19,426 nucleotides of DNA from Gymnopus androsaceus JB14. Taxonomy: Eukaryota; Basidiomycota; Agaricomycetes; Agaricales; Omphalotaceae. The first letter of the stretch is position 1, and every line of letters starts with the position of its first letter. The notes under the pieces were generated by a model. The model did not search any database. It worked only from the letters and a program-made list of their open reading frames with translations, and had not been told where the DNA came from. The position numbers were made by a program, and so were the translations under genes. Location of the stretch: positions 1-19,426 of the forward strand of contig ML770107.1 in the NCBI GenBank assembly GCA_009733575.1, written 5' to 3'. Below are positions 8,756 to 16,771 of the stretch, piece after piece.

Positions 8756-9410
8756 CATCAGCAAAACCTGGGTGTACTGGACAGTGCTGGATAGCACTGT
8801 CCAGCACTCATAGCACTCATAGCACCCATAGCAAGGTCCCCATCTATCCAGAGCTATGGATTGCTATGGACTGCTATGGATCACTATGGATTTCATGGGA
8901 ATGTCAAGACTCAATATCGGTTGCCATTCTATTCAATATTAAATATATTCATTTGTTTGAATTGTCTTGAGAATCATAAACTCGAATGATGGTGAAATAA
9001 AATCATTCTTATCTTCATGTTCAAATGTTGTTCAAATGTAAACATAGACTATACTTAGTACATATGCATAATCATATAACTATTTGTTACCCAGTACGAG
9101 ACCTACTACTCTATAAATTGCAGCCCCCATATGCACACATGCCCTGAAACCAAAGAACCTAATGAGATGCACCACAAATACCACAATGAGCCTAGGTGAC
9201 TGAGAATTGAGACAAAGTCATTGATCCCACATCTCTTATATACCGTTGGCAGGAGAGAATGACAGGTGTCGAACAGCTGTCAAATGACAAGACAAGTCAG
9301 TGATCCCAGAGAACTTCATAGCAGGCCATAGCAGCCATAGTTCTGTTGAGAACTATGACCACTATGGCCTGCTATGGCCTGCTATGACCATTATCCAGGT
9401 TTTGCTGATG
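8756..9410. mobile_element. 655-bp TIR element 'D', uninterrupted relative of E (TA duplication)
   Basis: It starts CATCAGCAAAACCTGGGTG and ends (reverse complement) CATCAGCAAAACCTGGATAATG. TA flanks both sides (8754-8755, 9411-9412). Both subterminal regions hold many CTATGG/CCATAG-type hexamers (8800-8890 and 9318-9390). It is homologous to E in inverse orientation: the GGGTG end here matches E's right end and the ATAATGG end matches E's left end. The mid-part is AT-rich without a gene. It serves as the template for reading the nested structure at 2418-7123. Confidence 0.85.
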
Positions 9411-9412
9411 TA

Positions 9413-9699
9413 TGTGGAGTGCATGGGATGGTGATACAAACAAGTGGAGACTACAAGAAAGTGTTCCATGTATAGATCAATACTAAATTTACCTTTGATA
9501 TTCCAACACAATGTCAATTCAATGTAAATCATACAACCAAGCATAAAATCCATTGTGAGCACATGTACAACCTCCAAAGCAGCCCCAGAGAATGCAATAG
9601 ACTAAAATTTATGACTATTTACAACCACTTACATGACATTTGACAACAGAATAAAGTTTTTTTCCTTAGAATAGTCTTATAAAATGGTGTAAAATTATG
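9413..9699. other. no feature seen between elements D and B2
   Basis: AT-rich sequence with no coding-like frame, no terminal repeats and no RNA signature that could be recognised. Confidence 0.4.
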
Positions 9700-9701
9700 T
9701 G

Positions 9702-9971
9702 CATCAGCAAAACCTGTATTTTGCATTTTAATTCCCACAGCACTACTTAAAATTCCCAGTGCTCCCGGGGCTCCCAGTGCTGGCCAGCGCTTGCCAGTGC
9801 TGTCAGAAATATAAAATTGTATGACATTTCTTTTTTATTTCTAAATAAGGTAATTTTGCGGCCTCTGGGAGCTTCTGGGAGCCCCCTCCTGCATCGGCTG
9901 GACCATCTGAGTGCTGGGAGCTCTGGACAGTTCGCTCAAGCACTGCCCATGTCATACAGGTTTTGCTGATG
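9702..9971. mobile_element. 270-bp TIR element 'B2' (TG duplication)
   Basis: It starts CATCAGCAAAACCTGTATTTTG and ends CAGGTTTTGCTGATG. TG lies on both sides (9700-9701, 9972-9973). It is a close copy of 6716-6990 in the same orientation, with a small insertion of TTTCTTTTTT type near 9828-9840 and a small deletion in the right half. There is no coding frame. The two copies define this subfamily and its ends. Confidence 0.9.
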
Positions 9972-10030
9972 TGTTTGGCAAAATGTAGTTAGATTTGAGC
10001 ACAAAATCATGCATTCCATTGGTAAAATAA

Positions 10031-10168
10031 AGTGCCCTGAGCCCCGGCCCAAGATCCCGGCTCAGGGCTTTCAAGAATCTGATCCCTAGAGACGGCTGGG
10101 GCCAGTTCCGGCTCAATCAGGCCCGGCTCAGAGGGCTCAAGGGCTCTGAGCCCCAGCTGGCACATCAC
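10031..10168. repeat. GC-rich GAGCCC/CCGGCTC repeat, inverted ends
   Basis: Repeated GAGCCC, CCGGCTC and GGGCTC units, strongly GC-richer than the surroundings. The left end GTGCCCTGAGCCCCGGC is partly mirrored by the right end GGGGCTCAGAGCC (reverse complement), followed by CACATCAC. It may be a short MITE-type repeat. No target duplication was found. Confidence 0.5.
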
Positions 10169-10319
10169 TGGCACTAGTCAGAATCAGATTCATTGCCATA
10201 AATCTTCAAGCTCAAAAAGCAGGCTCCTGCTAAATTTGCATGCTTTGGGCTTCAAGCCCAAGACCTGACTTGTCTCTTTCTTCCTTCCTTCAATCTTTCA
10301 CTTTCCGGATTGGTGGATC

Positions 10320-10546
10320 TTGCCAAGGTCTTGCTAGGAAATATGCTATTCATGGGTACATTGGTATAGGTTTTCGGATGCTTGTAGGGTGCTGGGTTCA
10401 ATTCCCAGTGTATCCAGTCCAAGATGAATATTCAGTATGCTGTTGTCTTTTGCCTTTGGACTCCGATGGAGGAGCTGCGGGCTAAATGACCTACCCTATC
10501 TAAACCCTAGATAAGATCAATCAAATCAGATAAGGTTCTTTTTTTT
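10320..10546 (+). mobile_element. tRNA-derived SINE candidate
   Basis: A tRNA-like head at about 10354-10420 has a perfect T-arm (CTGGG, loop TTCAATT, CCCAG) with a B-box GGTTCAATTCC, and an acceptor-like pair GGGTACA/TGTATCC around it. The A-box region TTGGTATAGGTTTTCGG is degenerate and the anticodon arm is too short for a functional tRNA. A roughly 110-bp unrelated body follows and ends in an eight-base T run (10539-10546). Head, body and T-rich tail are the SINE layout. The left boundary is uncertain and no second copy is in the window. Confidence 0.45.
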
Positions 10547-10764
10547 CGCGCCGTGCGATTGTCGCCTGTGCTTGCGTATCAGACCGGCGGTTTGTCCACT
10601 TCGGCTTCTACAGTCATTGCGCCGCGTAATCTATCCACTACAAGATAGTTACTTCCCCGTTGAGCCTCCGAAACTCTTGGAAAGCTGATGCAATGCGCAT
10701 CTTCCTTCCCCGTGCAGTTTCCGCCACGGTCAGCAGGATTGCGTCGACATGTCGGCAGAACTCG

Positions 10765-10773
10765 TATATATAA
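10765..10773 (+). promoter_or_regulatory. TATA box of the aldo-keto reductase gene
   Basis: TATATATAA lies 66 bp upstream of the first ATG (10839), in a pyrimidine- and CA-rich leader. The position is suitable for a start of transcription some 30 bp downstream, with a short 5' leader. This is the only strong TATA motif between the repeat block and the gene. Confidence 0.6.
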
Positions 10774-10838
10774 CCTGAGACTCGACTTCCAGAAATTCAA
10801 CTCACATCCAGACAGTCTATTAGATACCTCAGCTTACA

Positions 10839-12232
10839 ATGATTTCTCTATACAATCAAACTCGGTGGAACGGCTTCAAGCATCACTGTGGGCCCAGTTG
10901 CTGTGAGTATATCCTCACCACTTCAAAGTGTCACTCTGACCATCCGATGATCTTCTATAGCACGGTTTGATGATGATGACGGGGTCCCCAGTCCCAATTT
11001 CTGACGAGCAAGCATTTGAATCCATCAAGGCTGGCGTCGATGCCTTGCCTCCCGGTACGAAGGCCTTCCTGAACAGTGGTATGTGTTGAACATCTTTTAA
11101 ATGTTCATAACCAGTCGTAATAGTACTATCTTCACCTAGGCGAATTCTACGCGAGAGACTTTGGGACCGGCAATCTACAACTGCTGTCCCGATTCTTTGC
11201 CAAGTACCCAGAATATGCAGACAAGACTTTCCTTTCCGTCAAGGGCGGTATGAGCCGTCAACCTTTTGGTCCGGATGGCTCGTACGTATTCTCATTCGAA
11301 CTGTTCACAATCGCTGCTAATAACTCGATTCATTCATAGCATGGAATGCCTCAGAGCAAGCGTCGAAAACATACAGAACGCCCTTGGATCCAACAAGAAG
11401 CTTGATCTCTTTGAACCAGCTCGAATTGATCGCAATACACCGCTCGAGACAATTATGAACAACCTCGTTACTCTCCTCAAGGAAGGAAAATTCTCTCATA
11501 TCGGTCTATCCGAATGCAATGCCAACACCTTGCGCAAAGCTAATGCTGTAAGTTTTGAATCTTTCAAGATTTATCCACTTGGGCTTTCATTCAGTTGACG
11601 TTTCCCTCAGATTTACCCTATCACTGCGGCTGAAATCGAAGTCAGCCCATGGGCGTACGGTGATAATCAAAAGGCGGTGATTTCTACAGCGCGCGAGCTC
11701 AACATTACTGTTCTCGCGTACGGGCCTTTGGGAAAAGGCTACCTTACAGGTCAGATTAAATCTCCGAGTGACATTCCTGGTACGGTTTTCTGTTTTTCTG
11801 TGACTGGAATCTGCTCATATTTATTATATACATACTAGAGGGCGATTTTCGCTCTCATTTTACTCGTTTTAAGGAAGAGTACTTCAAGGCAAACTGGGCT
11901 CTTGTCGAAAGTTTGGTAGCCGTCGCTGAGAAGAAGGGCGTTACACCAGCGCAGCTGAGCATCGCTTGGGTAGCGTCGCTTGGACCGCATATGTTACCTC
12001 TCCCGGGATCCTCGTACGTGTATTACTTGGTATCATCGAGTTTCTTTCGTCTGGTTTGACCATCAATATGTTTTGCAGGAAAGCCTCTCGCACTTTGGAG
12101 AATCTGCAGGCTGGGGATATCGAGCTCACTCCTGAAGAGGTGAAGGCTGTTGACGATATTATTGTTGCGAATCCTGTGGTTGGAGATAGGTACTTTGGTC
12201 AATCAGATGAGGAGGCTCATCTTTGGGCATAA
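10839..12232 (+). CDS. aldo-keto reductase, pyridoxal-reductase type (AKR8-like), 7 exons
   Basis: A cytosolic NADPH-dependent reductase. Known relatives such as fission-yeast Plr1 reduce pyridoxal to pyridoxine, but substrate here is inferred. Exons: ~10843-10902, 10961-11078, 11140-11281, 11340-11547, 11611-11779, 11839-12013, 12079-12232. All introns are GT-AG and keep frame. The product is about 341 residues, the family's normal size. Visible motifs are LGGTAS near the start, NSGEFYA (Tyr near 64 in the catalytic position), SVKGG (Lys near 95), DLFEPARID, GLSECNANTL, SPWAYG, AYGPLGKGYLTG and the C-terminal LPGSS. EFYA replaces the usual EFYG. Oddity: the only ATG after the TATA box (10839) is one base out of frame with the conserved N-terminus, whose frame is open only from 10843, and no AG acceptor lies between. 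Either there is a one-base insertion (error or mutation) or initiation is unusual. Confidence 0.88.
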
Positions 12233-12562
12233 ACAAATCGATATTCAATAGATGTGTCAATGTTCTGTTATATTCCTCCATTTCACTAAATATTCAGAAT
12301 TTTCCAAATTGATTCATTGTAAGTAGAGCTCTAGGGCCAGGTACGTTCTTTCTGACTTCGCGTTGGTAACTGTGCAGTATGCTTTCACCCATATTAATCA
12401 TCGCGCGCAGACAATGGCAGCCTCGCTTCAACTTTGGAGCTCGAGCGTGATATACAAGAATCTTCTAGTCACATAAATTAGGATCTATAGTTATGAAAAG
12501 TATATATAATTGTCTGGAATGAAATGCCATCGTTATGAGTTTGCAGTATGTATGCATCATAG
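12233..12562. other. convergent intergenic region
   Basis: It holds the 3' ends of the plus-strand reductase gene and the minus-strand gene to its right. It is AT-rich with several AATAAA-like and TATATA stretches. No further gene was seen. Confidence 0.5.
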
Positions 12563-14858
12563 CTAGTAGTAGTACCGGTTGCGACCAGTAATCTGAATCG
12601 GCGATCTGTACCTGTAACCCTCTCCGACGCCATGACCATTACCTCCCTCACCATATCGATTTCGATATTCACTGCCATAGGACCGTCCCATCACATTCTC
12701 AGAGTCAGGGCTTTCATCACGGTCACCCTCCGAGTCCCAATAGTTTGCGTTTGCCGCTCTACGCCCCCGACCCGGGTGACGTCGCCCACGCGTAGCAGTG
12801 GTAGGAACATCACCAATATTTCCATAGTACTGAGTTTGAATATGATCATCCCGCTGGTTTCTTCCGAAACTAAACGCCTCCTTGCCAAGTGCAGCAATCG
12901 CATTCACTGACGGCCTTCCTCTCCCTCCCCCTCCCATACCTCCTCCAGGAAATTTATTTTCTACTTCATCATGGCTACCACCATCACCATTTGTCAATGA
13001 GGCGGCTGCTGGCGCTATTGGTCTCCGGGTTACGGCGTTTAGAGTTTTATCAGGGCTTTGTCGTCCTCCTGTTGGATCATATTCATAAACGTTCCCATAA
13101 TTCCACCTCCGCGATTGATCGTTCACCCAGGAGGTGTTCTGGTCCCCGGTAATGGAGGTAAAGTGTATGTTTCCGTTCCCGCTACCGTCTTGACCTCCGA
13201 GTTGGATTCCAGGTTCTGATTCGGATTCAGATGCAGTAGAAGTAGTGTGCACGCTACTCGAGCTTCTTCCGCCCTCTCCTACTGGCTGAACGACCTTGTG
13301 ATCTTCGATATCAATGTCGTTTGAATTTCCGCTGACTTGGGAATGTTCAGGTGCAGACTGGGTAGGCGCAACCTTAGAATTGGATTGTGGCTTAGCTGGG
13401 GATTTGTGAGAATGCGAGCTGGCTTTGGACTTGTGAGTCCGATTCCCATTCGTAAAGGTGGTATTCCCAGTATGGAATGTAGCTCCCGCGAAGGAGAATA
13501 TAGCTGGGAAAGCTGTGGCTCCGACTTGTAATCCCTCCGTTCGAGCTGAGTCTGTTGGTGCCGGAGGTACGGGTACGGGCGAGCTTCCCTCCGAAACGCC
13601 TCCTGCTGGAGCTGATGCGGAGCTACTTTCTGCAACGGGAACTTTAGCGGGGACGGACTCGCCAGTGGGTCTAGTTGCCTCTCCAGATGAGAGACGATGA
13701 TGAGGAGTCAACGACCGCATCTGCACCTGCGCTTGCATGACCTTCTGTTGCATTTCGATCCTCGAAATAACTTGCTGAATCGTGATATGGGATTGTAACT
13801 ACATCAGACCAAAAAATCGCAATCAGCTTCAGTAGTTGTGAAATTTGCCAAATACGCACTGTAAATAAATCCAATGCGCTCTTCAACCTACCCTGATACT
13901 CCGCTACCTTGCCTGTGTCTGCATCGGAGGTTATAAACCTTAAGAGTACATTTCGGGAAGCGGTGCGCTTGGCGAAGAGGGATATCTCGTGCAAGGTGCT
14001 ATTAGGCCGAGAGAAGGCACAGAATTAGTTATGTAAACGCGGTAATGAAGGAGGATGACACCTACGAGCACAGTTGCTTTAAATTGGTCTCAAGATGCGG
14101 GTTTAATTTCTCTAACTCTTCCTCCCCTTCTGCTTCCGCTTCCTTGCGTTCCTCATCTTGCGTCTCTCCGCACTCCCCTGTACCCATATCTGGATCGATA
14201 GGCTCATCTAATCGTCCAGCAACAAGATTATCATCCTGCCTTCCTCCCTTCTCCCTCGGCTCCGCTTGCAGCTCCGTTTGCGTGACAGCCTCCTCGGCAC
14301 CTCTTTGACGTTGTAAGACCTCGTCACACGTCGTCCAAACCGTATATACCAGTGTACAAGCGTCTTCTCCTAGCGATAGCAGAGAAGATTTTGCATTTCG
14401 GGTGGTCTATGAAAGGCAGGAGGAAAGTTGGTTCCTAGAACAATAGCAGAAATGACGATATAAGCACCTGAACAGTATTCCAAATCCCTATAGCCAATCC
14501 AGCCGCTTCGCTTAGGTATGGTAACGGGGCGAGGGGTGGCTACATCGCTGAGAGTGGAGAGGGCTAGGCTGGTGGCTCCTGAAAGAGCGGAGAAGATTTT
14601 CTTCCTTTCGTTCTTTTCGTAGTACCATTGATTTTTCTCGCTCCGAGTCGCTTGACGCCCTTGCACCACTAGGGATAGGATTCTGGTTTTTCTTCTGTTT
14701 CAAGAATATGTCAGCATGATGCTATAAAAACGTTGGAGATGGTAGCGGACTGACCAAGTGGAAACTTGAAAAAAATGTTTGATTTCGGAGACTTGGGTAG
14801 TCGGGACTGTGGCCGGACAGTCACCACTAGCAGTAACGGAATTGCGGGGACGCTTCAT
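12563..14858 (-). CDS. MLKL-N-terminal-like helical protein with Gly/Asn/Arg-rich tail, 6 exons
   Basis: Proposed exons: 14858-14766, 14694-14626, 14539-14468, 14406-14066, 13998-13860, 13798-12563; about 649 residues. Residues about 55-270 resemble the N-terminal helical domain of MLKL-like fungal proteins: LPYLSEAAGLAIGIWNTVQ, then ACTLVYTVWTTCDEV, an acidic insertion, EISLFAKRTASRNVLLRFI and KVAEYQGRLKSALDLF, then the helix SHITIQQVISRIEMQQKV. The rest (about 271-649) is disordered, Ser/Pro-rich, then Gly/Asn/Tyr/Arg-rich with RGR/GGRG motifs. It includes two similar short stretches (near 340-358, ATFHTGNTTFTNGN; near 448-462, NIHFTSITGDQNTSW). Known for related domains: membrane-active four-helix bundles in cell-death proteins. 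A death role here is inference. Exons 4-6 are firm. Exons 1-3 are less so: frame evidence around 14520-14640 conflicts. Confidence 0.68.
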
Positions 14859-15191
14859 TGGCGAGCAGGCGTCGTTCTTCGACGTCTCTGGAAGCAAGAG
14901 AAAGTTACTGCGCAAGTCGTGACAAAGGCAAGAGCGTGGTGAAGTTAGATCGTGCAGATAAATTCGATAGGTGCGGGCAAGTACTGAACGATCGTTTATA
15001 GTCCTGGTAGTAATAAAGGGAAGTGAGATAATCATTTATCTGGTAAAAAAGAAGCTGTATAATGGGGGAGAAGACAAGCATCATTCCAAGATATAAAGAC
15101 CAGGAAACAAAGGGATAAAAGAAATGATTCCCGATCGTAACTAGTTTCGACTTACATTACTAGTTTCGAATTTGCCATGTGTCCTCAAGGC
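14859..15191. other. upstream region of the MLKL-like gene, no gene seen
   Basis: Probable 5' leader and promoter of the minus-strand gene ending its coding start at 14858. An upstream in-frame extension without ATG preference exists, but it has no coding character. Near 15130-15175 two copies of the 11-mer TAGTTTCGA(A/C)T form a short direct repeat. Confidence 0.4.
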
Positions 15192-15414
15192 TCAAGCCAT
15201 TTGCACAGCAGCTTTGGAGTGTGTCGGGCCCGTCTTGATCCAGCCACTGATCGTATTTGCTTGTCTGTAGAGAAGGTATTGAGAGCAGTACTTGCAGTAG
15301 CGAACCTGGTTGACTACTTGGACTTGCGGAGCGTCCAAGATCTTGAGGTTGGAGGCCTCGAATGAGGTGATGGTAGTAAATAGTTAAGATAGCTCGCGAG
15401 CCAACCGAACTCAT
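15192..15414 (-). CDS. possible small spliced gene, 57 residues, unknown
   Basis: ATG at 15412-15414 starts a 9-base exon (15406-15414). A putative 49-bp GT-AG intron (15357-15405, with CTTAAC as branch site) leads into 15356-15192, which reads 54 codons to TGA. The reading frame looks protein-like (ASNLKILDAPQVQVVNQ, then RYCKYC with a CxxC pair, then SGWIKTGPTHSKAAVQMA). No family is recognised. A longer unspliced frame overlaps on the same strand (15160-15594) but has low-complexity character. A very short first exon and an unusual GTTGGC donor keep confidence low. It could also be non-coding. Confidence 0.25.
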
Positions 15415-15672
15415 TTCGGAATTCCAATTTTCTTGAGCAGTCTCTGAGCAGCCTACATTCAGCCCATCTAATAAATTGAGACTGGCTGCAGACGGTCTGG
15501 TCAAACGCGTTATTTCTGGCCTGCAGCCTTGCAAGTAAAAAGAGGGTGGGTTTCGCTGATCGCTAGCGCTGAAACGAAAGCACATCACGTTCATTCATCA
15601 TCTTTCTTCCTACTTCCCTTCCTCTTTAACTAAAGAAAAGCAACTTGGCAATATTCTCTGAACCTTCGAAAA
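15415..15672. other. intergenic region between two putative small genes
   Basis: A pyrimidine-rich stretch (CTTTCTTCCTACTTCCCTTCC, trimmed here, near 15602-15625) just before 15673 looks like a fungal promoter or leader for a plus-strand transcript. No gene was recognised inside. Confidence 0.3.
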
Positions 15673-16101
15673 ATGGCCAGGTCAGCGAATGTGCTCTTTT
15701 GCTGGCCGCGTCTGGAGTATGTCTGATCTCGATGAATAGACGAGTGGGCGTTTTTCAACTTTTATTCTTGATCCAAGTTGAGCAAGTGTGTGTAGGCCTT
15801 CCAAGGGATACCAAGTCAAACCTTACCAAGGTTTGAACGGCGATGCGATAGATTATTCGAATTCACCGGATACCTTCATCCACACTGTTTTACCTAAACA
15901 GCTTTCATGCATCCTCGACGTTTTCAAAGTATTACCGACGGTACAGCTTGTGACCGAATCGCGAAAGGGTTAGGAAAGCATTCGATGGGTCTAATACGAG
16001 CTGGCGATGTCATTCTAGACGAGATCATGGCTATAGCCGCAAGATCAATTACGAAGTTTACAGAGACTGTACGCTTGAAATACGGGCTCATGTTATCATG
16101 A
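15673..16101 (+). pseudogene. possible small spliced or broken gene, unknown
   Basis: ATG at 15673 follows a pyrimidine-rich leader and opens MARSANVLFCWPRLE up to a good donor (GTATGT at 15717). An acceptor (GTGTGTAG) before about 15798 would lead in phase to a coding-like frame (KPYQGLNGDAIDYSNSPDTF) that ends at 15973. A second coding-like frame overlaps from 15907 to the stop at 16101 (LGKHSMGLIRAGDVILDEI). No single splice model joins all three cleanly, which suggests either a missed intron or a frameshifted pseudogene. No family is recognised. Confidence 0.25.
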
Positions 16102-16496
16102 AGACGATGGATATTGACTCTCTATTAACCCCGACTATTTCTTTTCCATTCGATGGCCGATTCCCTTCCTCATGCACCGATGCGTCTCTTTCAACGATAC
16201 TATTATAGATGGCTGAAGAACACCCTGCTGGCGGCAACTTACTTCATGAGGCTTCCTGGCGCGATGGTACCGCCTCCGGTTGTTATTACAGGTTGCACGC
16301 TCCTGGGCATGTACAACTAAAGCGCTTTCTTAATAGTTTCATGCTTGGCCAAATTAATTGCCATTGACGCTTGTGATCTAATATGAAGCGCTACAGAGAG
16401 AGTGAAAAAAAATCTGTTCCGCCAGAGACTCTTGGGAATCATTATCTGAACGATTAGCTCACGCCAAACGAAAGATGATCTTCCAGTGCACTTGAT
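16102..16496. other. no gene seen
   Basis: Only short unpatterned frames are present between the putative small gene and the tRNA gene. No repeat or RNA structure was recognised. Confidence 0.4.
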
Positions 16497-16501
16497 AAAA
16501 A
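16497..16501 (-). terminator. RNA polymerase III terminator of the tRNA-Lys gene
   Basis: A run of five T on the minus strand starts about 19 bases beyond the tRNA 3' end. Pol III stops at runs of four or more T. No earlier T4 run exists between this site and the gene. Confidence 0.6.
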
Positions 16502-16520
16502 GACACTAGAGAAGCGAAAT

Positions 16521-16614
16521 AGCCCACCGCGAGGGTCGAACTCGCAGCCTTCAGATTCACAAAGCCAACACCGCCTTAAAAGTCTGACGCTCTATCCGAT
16601 TGAGCTAGGCGGGC
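16521..16614 (-). tRNA. tRNA-Lys (anticodon UUU) with a 20-base intron
   Basis: The acceptor stem GCCCGCC/GGTGGGC (one G-U pair) is followed by TA, D-arm GCTC...GAGC, anticodon stem TCAGA/TCTGA, loop CTTTTAA with anticodon TTT, and T-arm GCGAG TTCGACC CTCGC. The A-box TAGCTCAATCGG and B-box AGTTCGACCC are present. The intron lies one base 3' of the anticodon, the canonical position, and is about 20 bases (16557-16576, with one base of ambiguity at the joint). CCA is not encoded, as usual in eukaryotes. The 3' end of this tRNA matches the primer-binding site of the retrotransposon at 5972-5989. Confidence 0.95.
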
Positions 16615-16771
16615 TGCAACAAGTGTGTTTCAATTTTAATAACATACACGAGCACTCAATAATCAACAAAATACTTCATGCTTCTCTCGCATGTTTTTAC
16701 TTGTAATAAGTACATGATTATTAGATCCGTTCTGTGGTACTCGTACGCTCTACTTACTTACACATCTCTAT

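Noticed and set aside
2418..9410. A single 7-kb transposon using the left CATCAGC end at 2418 and the right end at 9410
   Set aside because: The flanking TA duplications and the end-specific subterminal sequences pair 2418 with 7123 and 8756 with 9410 instead.
15160..15594. 144-codon minus-strand frame
   Set aside because: It has no recognisable domain, and an alternative spliced frame within it reads more like protein; kept only as the small-gene candidate.
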